This document shows, one piece after another, positions 11,909-22,989 of a stretch of 64,000 nt of DNA. The stretch comes from Brienomyrus brachyistius (taxonomy: Eukaryota; Chordata; Actinopteri; Osteoglossiformes; Mormyridae). Within the stretch, counting starts at the first letter, position 1. The number at the start of each line of letters is the position of its first letter. Under the pieces are notes generated by a model. The model was not told the origin of the DNA, searched no databases, and worked only from the letters and a program-made list of their open reading frames with translations. The DNA lies in NCBI RefSeq assembly GCF_023856365.1, contig NW_026042397.1, forward strand, positions 124,001 to 188,000, read 5' to 3'. Position numbers and translations under genes: made by a program.

Positions 11909-12599
11909 CTTAAGAACATAAGAAATTTACAAACGAGAGGAAGCCATCCGGCCCATCAAGCACTTTTGGGGAAAACGTACCTAACAGCTCAGAGTTGGTA
12001 AAATCTTATCTAGCTCTGATTTAAAGAAACCCAGGGTTTTAGCTTGCGCTACACTAGTAGGAAGACTATCCCATACTCTAACTACACGCTGTGTAAAGAA
12101 GTGCTTCCTCAAATTCGCTTTAAAATGTTCTCCCGCTAAATTCCACTTGTGGCCACGAGTTGTAGTATGTCATGTCACCGCCATCCAGACCTGTTAGAAT
12201 CTTATATACCTGGATCATGCCCCAACTTAGTCTCCTTTGCTCGAGGCTGAACAGATTCAGCTCAACTAACCTGTCCTCATAAGACATTCCTCTAAGACCA
12301 GGAATCATTCTCGTAGCCCTACGTTGCAACTTTTCCAAGGCAGCAATGTCCTTCTTAAGGTATGGTGACCAAACATGCACAAAATATTCTAGGTGGGGTC
12401 TTACCAGGGAATTATATAATCGTAGCATCACTTCCTTTGACTTAAACTCCACACACCTAGAGTTGTAACCCAACATTCTATTTAACTTTTTTATTGCTTC
12501 CCCACACTGGCGAGAGTGGGACATGGAAGCATCAACATACACACTGAGATCTTTCTCATAATCAGCTACCTTTATTTCAGTGGAACCCGTAAAATATCT
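11909..12599 (-). pseudogene. CR1-type LINE, RT C-terminal end and 3' tail
   Basis: The minus-strand frame runs through an RT thumb-like start (VADYEKDLSVYVD), LVRPHLEY, a VQRRATKMIPGL-type block (here LQRRATRMIPGLRG), YEDRLVELNLFSLEQRR and VYKILTGLDG. This is the usual C-terminal order of CR1/L2-like ORF2. A frameshift near 12,160 precedes the final RVVRVWDSLP-type segment, and the conserved 3' end closes at 11,909. The piece is 5' truncated with no endonuclease or palm. The mirror is 34,393-35,083, plus strand. Confidence 0.88.
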
Positions 12600-14830
12600 G
12601 TACTGTATATTTCTGCTATATTTCTGGATGTGGCAGTGTGTGAGGAGATGGAGACTCTGATAAAGTATCATAAGGCTAATAAGAACACAGCAAGGCGTAA
12701 CAAGAAAAGGAGTGAGCAACTGGAGGTTCTGAGGTTATAGCAAAGGGAGAGGCCTGGAGAAAAGAGCAGAAAGTGATGAGAGAGTGATGAGTGAGAATCA
12801 GGCAGGAGTCAAAGGTAAAACAGAGCAGGAGGAATTACGACTTCCTCAGTATCAGGGACTGTATCTGTTAGTAGAAGGGCCACCTCTGATATTTAAGGGC
12901 CACTTTCCAGTAATAGAGGGCAAGATAAAGTTCAGAGGGGAAGAAACAGAAGGATGAAGAAAGTTGTTTATATGGGTACAGGGAAGTGAGCGACCTGCGG
13001 CGGCAGACCGTGAAGGAAGGACTGCGAGGGAATGATATAATAATAGAAGGCCAGGCATGTGGGTTTAAGAAAAAGGGGAGTGATATAAAGGTGGGGTACG
13101 GAGCAAGTGGTAGGGCTGCAGAAGGGCTGATGCATCTGATGGACAGCCCTAACTCCCCATGTAGAGGATGGAGTCAGTTTCAGGAGAAGGAGATAGAAAC
13201 GGATAGTGAGGAAGGAGTAGAGGAGGATAATGCAGATCATAGAACAGTGGGAAGCAGGAGGGCTGTGAGACCCCCGATAGGGACACTCTGATGCTCCCCC
13301 TGGTGGTGAAAGGAGCACAGACACAGTATGTGCCATGGGCAGAACAGTCCTGGCAGACGGAGCTTGAAAATGGATGAAAGTATTTGAGGAGGAAACTATG
13401 GGACGGCTCTTGGTGATGGGGGATATAAAAGCGGTTCAGGCTTGTGTCCTGGGGGTAGACGGAATGGAGAGAATGCTGGCAGTGGTGACAGGGACTCCGT
13501 GATTGAGTGTGGCTGAAATGAAGGTGGAGCCCGTAAAGGAGGGGGAGAGCCCAGCTGCCTATCTGCAAGCCCAAGAAAAGCGGTGGAGCAGTGAGGCAGA
13601 GCAGGACCTACAGGATTTGGTGTTCAGCGGTCTGTACCGGAGGGCTCTGCAGGACACGCTCCCGAAGCCAGTGAGAAGCAGGCTAAGGCAAGTGGTGGGA
13701 CTTATTACTATTCCTGAGGAGCAGCTGATCCACGCTATTGACTTGTACAGAGAGGAGGAGGACTCTGCTGAAGAGCATGAGAGGGAGCTGACGAAGAAAT
13801 TGAGTCAGTCACTGCCAAAAAAACAAGGCCACTAATTGGCCTCCGGTCCCTAATTAGAACAGAGTGAGTAGATACAATGGATGGGGGTTTCCTCAGAGGG
13901 CACCCATTTACTCACAAATTTGATGATCCTAGACCCCTGGGAGACTGGGAAACAGGCTGATTCAGCTGGTGTGCTGGAGCTGTGATCAGCATAGACACAC
14001 CTGTCCAACCTGCATGTTCCAGAATCTTCTTTAGTAGATGTTCAGATAGGGGCCAAAAATGTAAATATGTCTAAACTAACATCAGAGCATATCCCAGTGA
14101 ATTTGTTAGGCAGAGATGCTGTGTGTCAGCTGCAGATAGACATAAAATGTACGAAGGGGGAGTAGAGGTACTCAGTGGACAGTTCACCCTTCTGCAACAA
14201 AGGTTGTTGTCCAGCAGGGATAGTATAGCTTATACGGATTAGAAGAAGTTATTGGAAAGGTTTGGGAAATCCTAGAATAGTGGGGACCATTTATACAGGA
14301 ACAATATAGCAATGTGCTAAATTGGAAATAGGATAAATACAGTTGTTAGTTGTGATGGGAGATTTCAGTGATCCTGGAGTGAGGGATGAGTGGGATCGGC
14401 TGATAGATCCGCTGCCTGACCGAGAGAAAGACGGGATGCACATGACGGCAGACTGGATAATATTAGGCCCTGAGGGAGTAGCCATTCAGATACGGAGGAT
14501 GGGAGTAGTGGGAGAATGGTACAACACACCAGAGGAGGAGCCCCCCTTAGCAGTGGCTTTTAATCAGCCCACGCTGGATCTGGGAGAAATGATGGGGCGA
14601 GCAAAGCAGGTGGTTTGGGTGCCGACAGAACATGGAGGAGTGCAGGCAGCAGCAGGAGAGAAGCTGGTAAGGAGTCAGTCGAGTGCAGAGAGTGTAGGAG
14701 ATTTCAGAGGTTTGTGGTTGTGGAGCATGATAGGAGTGCAGTGTGAAGGGAAATAAAGGACAGAGGAATGTTGGCAGGAGATGGAAGTGCCTGAGGAGGT
14801 GTGGTTCCGCTTTGGAACCCCGCCCCTCCC
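12600..14830 (+). pseudogene. Endogenous retrovirus remnant: gag and protease region
   Basis: A plus-strand ERV fragment with many stops and frameshifts. A basic, charged gag-like start lies at ~12,630-12,740. A capsid-like region runs ~13,280-13,835, with an open 110-codon part at 13,503-13,835 that resembles the C-terminal half of fish ERV capsids. A retroviral aspartic protease remnant at ~14,040-14,300 is recognised by its VNLLGRDAV-type block. An open frame at 14,343-14,756 (RDEWDRLID, LGPEGVAIQIRR, VGEWYNTPEEE) resembles the linker between protease and RT in such elements, as far as I recall. No RT follows and no flanking LTR was found. Non-functional as seen. The mirror is ~32,162-34,392, minus strand. 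Confidence 0.75.
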
Positions 14831-15090
14831 ATCTGTGGTCAACCTTCCCCTTCTCAGTCTCTTATTTCTGGCCAGACGCGAGATCTTCATGGTTTATGCA
14901 GCGTGCAAGCGTTTTTCCCCTCCTTGTGTTCCTGTCTTCCTGTGTACCGATCTCTGCTTCGCCTCCTTGGCTCCGAGTCATGCCTGGCGCGCTTACTGCC
15001 ATCTACGATCAGCCGACCTGGATTACCGACAGCGTCTGCCGTTTCAGCCCTCTGACAGCCGACGCCGGACCCCCGGTTACATAGGATGGA
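14831..15090 (+). repeat. LTR/leader-like GC-rich segment of unclear origin
   Basis: A pyrimidine-rich plus-strand stretch with several overlapping frames on both strands and no coding motif. Its composition recalls fish LTR-retrotransposon leader sequence, but I cannot place it. It ends in a short (ATGG)n run at ~15,085-15,098. The mirror is ~31,900-32,160. Confidence 0.35.
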
Positions 15091-15099
15091 TGGATGGAT

Positions 15100-16393
15100 T
15101 CGAGCTTGTATTTGAAATAGAAACATCGCAGCGGTTCTCAGGCAACAGCTGGACATATTTATTTTTCAGCTTGGAGTTGTCTGGCTTTAAACGATTACAT
15201 TGAAGCAGAGGTACTTGTTTTTGGTAAAAGCAAGAAATATAAGTTTTGTGTGTCTGTACTCTGGTCTTTACTCCCTGCACACATTGATGGCACGGAAGGA
15301 CAGTCACTGCAGTCACCTATTCTCACAGACTGACTTTCTCCTTTAAGTGCTGATAATGCAGAAGAAGATGGATCATTGGCTTGCTTGCTTAATAACCACA
15401 AGCACCCATATTACAGAATGAATGAGACTGAAGTGGATGGAAGGCCACATCATTCTGTCTGCAGTGAAAGAAATAATAGGAGTTGGAATTGATTATGATT
15501 ATGGAGAAAATGGCTGGCTATGGTGAGAAAGCTGTGGAAATTTGTGCCAATTCACATCGGTGAGGGCATAAAGGGTAATTTCTTTCAGTATGGGACGAAT
15601 TCGCATATTTGTGCGAGGAAGGTAACAAAAGTTCACTAAAGTACACAATATTAAATTTGAATGTCTTTAATTAAAATGTTATGTACAGTATAACACTGCA
15701 CCTTTTAACACTTTGCATGTCTGGCAGTGAAGGTCACATTCAGTTTGCTGAATGTATTCTCTGTCTTAAATGGTCGGTCTATTTTTCCTTCTGCTGGATG
15801 ATGTACCCAATTTTCTAATAAACAAAGAGTATAATGAACAAGTTGATGTTCTGTGTGTCTGATACCTGTACGTGTTTGGCAAAGCAGTATATAGTTACTG
15901 CCTACATTTTTGGCTGTGCATGTGTGATTTTGATGGGAATATTATATTTTTATATCTGTGTGTAGATTTTTTCAGCAATAATTGAGTTTATCCTTCTGTA
16001 CAGTATTTAAGGTTTTGGTAATTCATGATTTATTTGTATTTGTGCAGTGTGCAGTTACCAGGTTATAAATAAACAAATAAATAAATGTGACATCAGAAGA
16101 GATGTACAATCACAGTAAAATGTGTGAAAGTAATGGAATGTGAAAATTGTTTGTGCGTATAAGTCTCCACATGTATAAAACGGTTGTATACCATAAGGAA
16201 AAGGAGCAATGGATGAATTACATAAAGTGCTTACTGTCCAAAACGAAAATGAGTCATGTTTGGCGTAACATAAATATTCAGAATTCAAGAATCATATGTC
16301 TTTGGAATCAAGAGAACTATCAGCTAACTTCACCAAGTCACCATATGGATGCAAAATCAAAGATTTCTGCCTGGCACTAAGCATGTATTCCTC
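15100..16393. other. No recognised gene; AT-rich intergenic DNA
   Basis: Frames here are short. A small (AAAT)n run lies at ~16,065-16,086. Frames 16,055-16,288 (minus) and 16,147-16,380 (plus) overlap on opposite strands and show no family signature. The arm copy (30,599-31,890) is nearly identical. Confidence 0.5.
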
Positions 16394-16683
16394 TGTCACG
16401 TCACCGGTGGGAAGTAGGACCCAAATGCAAGCTGTAGGGCAGAATCCCCTTCGTGGGGAGTTTTATTGACCACCAGGTTTGGGCACAGAGACGCAAACAG
16501 ACAAGGACAACTGGAGAAGATAGGACTGGGCACTTTACCAGACTAAGGAATGGGAAAACACAAGGAAGCTGATAGTGACTGACAGAAGGGGAGGAACATG
16601 GGGTGAGACTAATAGACACCAAGCGTGGCTCATCAGGGAGGAGAACTGGAGGGTAAGGTTGACTAAATGGGCAAGACATGACA
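16394..16683 (-). mobile_element. 3' LTR of a Ty3-like retrotransposon (left arm)
   Basis: A 290 bp LTR, minus sense, that begins TGTCATGTC and ends GACGTGACA. An AATAAAACTCC polyadenylation-type signal lies near its end. Just upstream in the minus sense is a purine run (GGGAGGGGGGCG), typical of the polypurine tract that primes plus-strand synthesis at a 3' LTR. The terminal bases match those of the solo LTRs inside the L1 piece, which suggests related families. The mirror is 30,309-30,598. Confidence 0.78.
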
Positions 16684-17770
16684 GTAAACGCCCCCCTCCC
16701 AATCCTGTGCCCTCCGGGTACAAGGGCATCATTAAGGGGACACACAGACCAGGGCAAAACCAAGGACAACAGGGGAGACTAACCCCCAGGACACAACTCA
16801 TGACAGGCCAGGTAATCCAACAGGGATGCTGACTATGGACCAAAAGACAGACAGTGGGTGTCAGTGGGTAAGTGGGAACAAAGGACACAGTAGAAGGAGA
16901 CAAAAGGGAGGGATTGGGCATCAAAAGGACCAAAGACGACACAGGGACAGACAAGGCAGGACACAACCAGACAAGAGAGGCAAGCAACGGAACCAGTGCA
17001 ACAATAATATGGCCAGGAGAGGGGAACCTAAAGCGGGAAGCAAGAGTGACTGGAGTGGGGGCTGGAACAGTGAAATCAGGCTAAGAGGTGAAACCAGGGA
17101 GAGCCACGGGGAAGCAAGACTACAGACCAAAGACTGAGGTATTAGGAGGGGCAAGACACTAGGTAGCATGGGAGGTAAAGTGAACAGTTCAGGGCCTCTG
17201 ATGGGCTCCGGGGTGCCGCAGAAGGGTCACGGCCAGGGGGGCCTTTGGAATCCTGTCTGGGTCTGTAGAAGCTCTACTCGTCTGCGGCAGCCGAGGGAAG
17301 AACAGCATCGGTAGACGGCGAGGGGTTGGCAGAGTCGGAGGGTGTCGAGGGGCAGGCAGGACAGGAACTGGACCAAACCAGGGACCTTGCAAAACAAAAG
17401 CACAGGCCAGTATCAGAGCCATAAGGAGACCGGAGGTGGTTCCTTTTGGGAACCATTGGATGGGATACCCTGAAAGACCATCATGGACCAAGCCTGGATC
17501 AGGAGGCAGGTCTGGGTAGCATACCCTCGTTTTTTCCTCCCGGAGCTGAGCCCACGACTGGATTTCTGTTGACCCTGCCGTTGTCGCGGCGATAGCCTCC
17601 TCGGCTGGGGAAACTTTGGCCACGGGGCTGACACCACGGAGTGGGACTCAGGTCAAGACCTGGAGGCTCCCACTCCATGTCCTCCGGGGGAATGTCCTCC
17701 AGGTCAGCCCCCTCTGGGCTGGCATTGTCCGGAGAGTCTGATGCCAGGCTGGTGATGCCTTAATCCAGGC
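16684..17770 (-). pseudogene. Internal 3' region of the Ty3-like element, unassigned frames
   Basis: Minus-strand sequence leading into the polypurine tract and 3' LTR. The longest frame (17,189-17,623, 144 codons) is proline-rich (PVLPAPRHPPTLPTP) and has no protease, RT, RNase H or integrase motif. Other frames here overlap it on both strands, so coding status is doubtful. Seven residue differences from the arm copy all fall in its inner half (codons ~26-75), while the outer half is identical. This marks a change in arm divergence. The mirror is ~29,222-30,308. Confidence 0.5.
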
Positions 17771-17920
17771 TGGCTGTGCCTTAATCCATACTAAATGTAA
17801 TTAAACATAATGAAATTTAAAAGAATAAAATGGTAATTAGAGGAAAATTTAACGTGTAAGTTTTAAAAAAATGGGCTTTTCCTTTTATCCAGATGTCTGC
17901 AAGCGCTGTGACTGTGATGA

Positions 17921-18184
17921 ATGGTGACGCATGAGATCCTGAGAATGGGCGACGCTTCCAAGGATGGGTGGCAGGTGGCATTTCCCAGGAATTACAGGCA
18001 GGAGATGCCTGAGGAGCTCTCCTGGAGGGAAGACAGAAAGAGAAGAAGGGAACAAGCAGAGGCTGTGGGGAGAAAAAGGCTGCAGAACCAGTTAAAGTTG
18101 TACAGGTGGATTGTACAAATGCCCTCAAGTCTTGGTCCACGAGGGTACCCGTTTTTAATTTACAAAAAAACAATACATTTTTAA
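17921..18184 (+). CDS. Unrecognised small frame, arm-duplicated
   Basis: An 87-codon frame with a very basic stretch (REDRKRRREQAEAVGRKR) that could form a charged helix. I do not recognise it. Its counterpart at 28,810-29,070 is open on the other strand and differs at several residues, more than frames in the outer arm. It might be a piece of a mobile-element protein or chance. Flanking DNA to 18,420 shows nothing else. Confidence 0.2.
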   Translation: MVTHEILRMGDASKDGWQVAFPRNYRQEMPEELSWREDRKRRREQAEAVGRKRLQNQLKLYRWIVQMPSSLGPRGYPFLIYKKTIHF

Positions 18185-18428
18185 TAAATCTTAAGGCTTA
18201 TCATTAACATCTTTCTAGTAGTTAAAACACATACAATCGATTAACTTACCTGGTGATTTTGGAACTTCCGACTCCAAAGCAAAATGTAAAGTAAATGCAG
18301 CGTTCTACTTGGGGAAAAGGGATAAATTAAAGGGTTAACTTTGGAATCTAAAACAAAAACAGCAATATCATATCAAGGGTCTTCAATACCTTTTTCCTGT
18401 GTCTGCTCCCTTTACATGTAGATACTGA

Positions 18429-19397
18429 ATGTGAAAAAGGCAAGAGCTGGACAGGCCCTGCCTTATTGAGTTGAGGGAATGCAAACAACCCCGCATGCGA
18501 GTGGGGAGAAACCAGGCACAAACGCAGTAGGCCTCAGAACAAAGGTAGCTTTATTTCATGGGGCCTTTCCAGCCTCACCTCAAGCTGTTACCCCTCTCTC
18601 TTGGCCTTGACATGCCTATAATCCACACAGGCCACAGCATGACAAAAACAACAAAAATAAATAAATAAATAAAAAACAAACAACAATTAGACCAAAAGAA
18701 AGACCACCAACCACCCTTTTTACTCTAATCCCCTGCCCTTATATACGGCTTCCCATTAAACTAATTGGGACAGCCCAACGACAAGGGGAAACCAGTTGGA
18801 GTTTCATGTACTAACAACATACATTACAACACATACATTTAACATGGAACACATCATAATAGCTGGCCCTTAAGCATTACCGTCCCCTGCTCTTTCACAC
18901 AGAACATCCCACCTCACACAACAAAAGCAAGAACAAACAACCTTTCTCACCTATTTCCCCCCCCCTTTTGTGCCAAACCTTCACCTTCCCCTGTTCCACC
19001 CTGGGCTATAAGGGAACCTTCCCCAGACGGCGCGCGCTTCCGCAGGGAACCCATATGCCGAGGGACCAGAGGAAACAGCAACCGGGGTGGAAGTTGGTGA
19101 GAGACTTCTGCTGATTTACCCAAGTTCTCCCTTTACCATGGCCGATGGATAAAACTAGAACAGTGGGTACCTCACAGCTCTAAGTTATTGCCTTGAATAA
19201 AGAAAGAAATAAACCAAACAGCACACTAAGCATGGACTATTATTTTGTGGTGCGCAGGGGATGATGGGATGTGTAGTCCGCCAATTCAATAAACTTCAAC
19301 ACACAATACACTACCATAAACCACTAACATCTGACTCCTTGACCCCCCAAATGCTACTACCAACCCAAGTCATAGAGAAACCCCTTCCCTTTTTACA
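18429..19397 (-). mobile_element. Solo LTR present only in the left arm
   Basis: A ~968 bp insertion absent from the right arm. The plus strand begins (A)TGTGAAAAAGG and ends CCTTTTTACA, giving short terminal inverted repeats. In the minus sense there is a TATATAAGG box (~18,740) followed ~190 bp later by AATAAAGC (~18,555), the U3-R-U5 order. ACTGA flanks both sides (18,424-18,428 and 19,397-19,401), while the right arm has a single ACTGA at the matching site (~28,550). Exact ends are uncertain by one base. No internal retroviral frame is present. Confidence 0.8.
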
Positions 19398-19513
19398 CTG
19401 ATATAAACACGTACCTATAAAATATATTATGTTTAGTTTATAAGCTTATTTCATTACAACAAACAAGCACAATCCATAAGTGCACTAGGCCTAACACATG
19501 GTTCAGAAGCCTC

Positions 19514-20009
19514 CTACCCCACCTTACACCAGCCACATGGACACCATCTGTCCAACTGGGCAACCTCAGCGTCTTGTGCCTCCTGAAACGCCACCTCAGT
19601 TTCTTCTTCCTCACATCCTTCTTCCTGAATGGTTTCCAGCCATGATCTGCCTCCTTGTGACACAATAGATCCCAAAGCATTCCCTCTACTTTTCTCTCCT
19701 TCTCCCTTAACCTCCTCCACATTCACTCCTACCTCACATCCATTCTCCTCACCTCCATTTACCATATGCATTCCATTCATACCAGCCTCCGCCCCCTCCA
19801 TCTCACCATTGGAGGCCCCTTTCTGATACCTCCACATTTTCCCAAGTAGCCCTTCCCAATCCCTCCTTATCCCCCCCAACCTGGACAGTGGGGGTGTCGC
19901 TCGTGAGCACTCCTCCACACTGTCTCCCCAGTCGATCACCTTGTCACACAGGTTCCAGGCATCCCAGTACTGGGTGTTGATCCAGGCAACCGCTGTCTGA
20001 ATTTGCTTT
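19514..20009 (-). CDS. Unrecognised exon-like frame, arm-duplicated (left)
   Basis: An open minus-strand stretch of ~165 codons, preceded by a good splice-acceptor context (pyrimidine-rich ACTCCTCAG). It encodes YWDAWNLCDKVIDWGD near its start, a glycine/glutamate-rich middle (GGEENGCEVGVNVEEV) and a Cys/Trp-rich end (LDRWCPCGWCKVG). No family is recognised. The right copy (27,935-28,433) matches except for one in-frame Glu codon and a synonymous change, although surrounding DNA is more diverged. It could be the last exon of a host or transposon gene. Upstream exons are not identified. Confidence 0.35.
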
Positions 20010-20129
20010 CTGAGGAGTAAATGATAGATAGTTAACCAGATATTTACAGTGATAATTAAATGAATAAAGACCAGACAGATCTTCAACCATACAGAAAATA
20101 CAGTTGCTATAATTATTATAATCATGGGC

Positions 20130-20685
20130 GTAAACTTTACTTCTGTCATTATTATTGTAGCATGGAGACTGTGTCATTATGCTTATTTTCAAAGTTTTTC
20201 TCAGGTTCAGTGACAAAGCAGATTTTTCTTCAAAACTATTTATTGCATTTTTTGTTATGTTGTTTACGGTCAAGCCATCAACATTCAATAAAATTTAAAC
20301 ATGACTATTATTGTGAAAAAGATATAAAAAAAGTAATGTTTTGTATCAAAATCAACAATTAAATAATCAATTTACAGTAACTGTTCTATGCAAAAAAAAA
20401 AACATCTGCAATTTAAAGCAAACTTACATTAATGAATAGACACTAAACAAAAGTACCAAATGTGTTTTTCCTGGTATCACTGGGCCCCACACTCTTACCA
20501 TATGTTGTTTATGTTAAAGTTGTCCAGCTCGTCTTTCTGCATATTGCAGACTAATAGACTGTGAAGTCTGTCTTGACCCATAGTAGCCCTTAGCTATGTT
20601 TTTAGTCTGCGCAATGCACTGAAGCTCCTCTCAGCTTCACATGAGGACACTGGAACCACCAACAAAATTCTGACAAGGACCTCAA
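20130..20685 (-). pseudogene. hAT transposase C-terminal remnant (left arm)
   Basis: Minus-strand copy of the hAT dimerisation segment (CEAERSFSALRRLK type) near 20,590-20,680, the hallmark C-terminal hATC region of ZMYM1-like hAT transposases. The 3' untranslated part follows down to ~20,130. Compared with the right copy, ~130 bp including most of the element's 3' end are missing. The duplicate inside the fuller element is at 27,126-27,834. Confidence 0.75.
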
Positions 20686-20689
20686 TCTG

Positions 20690-22190
20690 GTCAAACAAGC
20701 CTGAAGGGCCAGTGCTTTGGACAGGATCTTAGTCCGTATTCAATAAGCCTTTAGGTGAAAGGAGGTGTAAGAATGAGGATCTTTCCCCTTTTTTAGCATG
20801 AGAAATATTAGCTTGGGCAAGAGGTTCAGGTTGTTGAACATGTCCAATAGGAGAGAGGACAACTGGGGCCATAACTTTTTATAGAACTCTGAAGGAAAGC
20901 CATCGGGTCTGGGACATTAACCACTTTGCGAAGCAGCCGCCATGGTGGTCAGTTCAGTTACAGTGATAGTGACATCTAAATCATTCACAGCCACACATTC
21001 CTATGAAGGAATGGCTAAATCCCTAAAGAAACTATTGAACTCTAGACAACAAGTGAGAGGAGAAAAGCTTGAATGCATTATTCATTTCTAGAGGATTTGC
21101 TCGTAATAATGAGACCTTGTTTGCATCAGTAGTTCAGCAGTATGTTGAGACACTAGAAATTCATACTCTGCTTGTATCGTTAGGTGCTCCTTATAAACAT
21201 CAGCAGATGGGGAGAAACATATCAATTGTCAAGATCTGCTTCACGCTGTGTTAAATATGCCATCTTCTCCTTCCACAGCTCTCTATTATTGCTTACATAT
21301 CAGATAATCTGCCCACTGGTATCAGTCTGCAAGGTTTCCAGCGATATGGAAACAAATACATCTGGAGATTTATTTAAAGAAAGAAAATTGGCAATTTGTT
21401 GTGAAATAAAATCAACAAAGAAAGCAACTGAGTGTTGAACCGTCAAGGACACCATGTTCTAACAAAATTTTCGAGGAGACTGGAGCATGATCTGAGAAAG
21501 CTATTTTATCATAGCTACTTAGATATTGAGCAAGAAGTCTTATCAACTAAGAAATAGTCAATTTGGGTAAACGTGTGATGAATCTGAGAGAAAAAAACTA
21601 TACTCTTTTCGAGTGGGATTAAAGAATTGTGAAAACACCTGACACATTAAATTCTTTGGTAAAAGAATTTATCATTTCGACAGATTTTGAAGGCAGAGCT
21701 ATCTTGGGGGATGGATGATCTAATTTTGGATTAAAGCGACAATTTAAATCACTCCCCAAGATAAGGTGATATTTAGAGGTATCAGGTACCAGTGAGAACA
21801 GACGCTTAAAGAAAATATCATCGCAATTAGGAGCACATGCGTTAACCAATAGTACAGGTGTAATGAACAATAAACTAGTAATTATGACAGATCTCCCATT
21901 TGGATCGGGAATCCACATCAGATATGCAAAGAACAAAGGGAATAGATGTATGCAACAATATTGCTACGTCCCTTGCTCTACAGCAGAAAGACTGTAGAAT
22001 GATAGATGTGATCTGCCCATCCACACCTGTCGTCTGATGGTTTAAAATGAGTTTCTTGAAAGAGCATCATACGAGCCCTTCAGTGATAAAGGTATTGCAG
22101 TATTTCACAGTGTTTGATAGGATTATTAAGGCTGTTATAGTTAAAACTAAGCAATTTACAATAGTATCCCCCTACACCTCCCTGGTGAGT
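20690..22190 (-). pseudogene. L1-type LINE, ORF2 endonuclease-to-RT piece (left arm and spacer)
   Basis: Reads on the minus strand. The endonuclease start (FNYNSLNNPIK-like, QETHFKPSDD) lies at ~22,040-22,150. The ANxxAPN and HLILGSDLN blocks lie in the frame 21,619-21,936. The endonuclease end SDHAPV is at ~21,490. Downstream are the RT start (PDGFPSEFYKK-like) at ~20,890-20,915 and a KKGKDP block at ~20,780. Stops and frameshifts break it and the RT catalytic YxDD is not reached. The right arm keeps only the part from ~26,270 on, so ~640 bp of its 5' side are unique to the left. Confidence 0.8.
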
Positions 22191-22989
22191 CCCAGGTTAA
22201 TCATTACTAAGGCGTACTCCTAACTGAAGTCTGCTATGAAAATTTGGGTTGAAGGCTGTGGCGCAATATGTTAGACTGACTGAAATAAAGCAGAGAAAAC
22301 GTAATATAAAGAAGTAAGGAAAATTAAAGGTTAAAATGCACGGTAATTTCTTGTCATATCGCCGCAAATGCACATAAAGTACGTACGAATTCACACTGTT
22401 ACAACAACCGATTGCTGCACATATCGCTTTTAAAGGTGAATGCGTACTTGCTTACCAGTTATATCCATCCCTGCGTATATAGCTAACAGAATGTCAAACA
22501 CCATTGCTGTGCTCTAGAACTTGCAAAGTAACTTGCTTGCCTGCTAGTGGCACTCCAGTACATTTCTAAAAGCCTGCTCAGGCAGTGCCATCTTGTGGTT
22601 TGTCATATGTAGAAGCCTCAACAAGCCAAAAATCAGCTACTTTTTTTTCCAAAGGACAAAATTAATTTGTATCAGCTAAATGTATGAGTTTTTATAGCCA
22701 CCGAGCTTATCTTATTGGAAGACAAAGCAGGACATTCACGTATCATGTAATTAATTTAAGAAAGCGGTATTTTGCCTCATTACGCGTGTATTTAAGCTGC
22801 AGTGTGGTGGAAGCTTATTACCTTTGAATAACATTCCTTTAAATATTATGCCTCAGCTCCATTTGCTTGAATAAAATAACGCTTCCTATTGTACTGAACA
22901 TTCGCTATACAATTTGTTTTTATGAAACTTTCTTTAACATTTAAAAGAAACGTAGAACTTTCTACATCTGAACTACATAGCACGTCTTC

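Larger units (their letters stand above)
1..21548. repeat. Left arm of a giant inverted repeat
   Basis: This whole segment recurs as its reverse complement at 26,270-46,994. Position 1 pairs with 46,994. Paired frames keep a near-constant coordinate sum (46,992-46,997) for the outer 17 kb, so very few indels separate the arms. Inside ~18.4 kb the sum jumps to ~47,947 because of a left-only ~968 bp insertion, then falls to ~47,820 because the left copy lacks ~130 bp. Pairing ends at 21,548, inside an L1 endonuclease frame. The outer end lies beyond the window, so arm length is a minimum. A false head-to-head assembly of two haplotypes would look similar. Confidence 0.97.

Noticed and set aside
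13141..13260. Possible shared domain between the arm ERV (WSQFQEKE) and the flank ERV (WSQFQDQS near 48,030)
   Set aside because: The similarity covers only about eight residues and the contexts differ (before the capsid in one, after the integrase in the other). It may be chance, or a trace of related families, but it does not support joining the elements.
14781..15203. 140-codon plus frame with overlapping frames in the other two phases
   Set aside because: Three phases and the opposite strand are all open here, which reflects GC-rich composition. No domain is visible.
16401..17169. Several overlapping 80-150 codon frames on both strands
   Set aside because: They cover an LTR and its upstream region. 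Opposite-strand frames of similar length without motifs are expected from low stop density in GC-richer repeat DNA.
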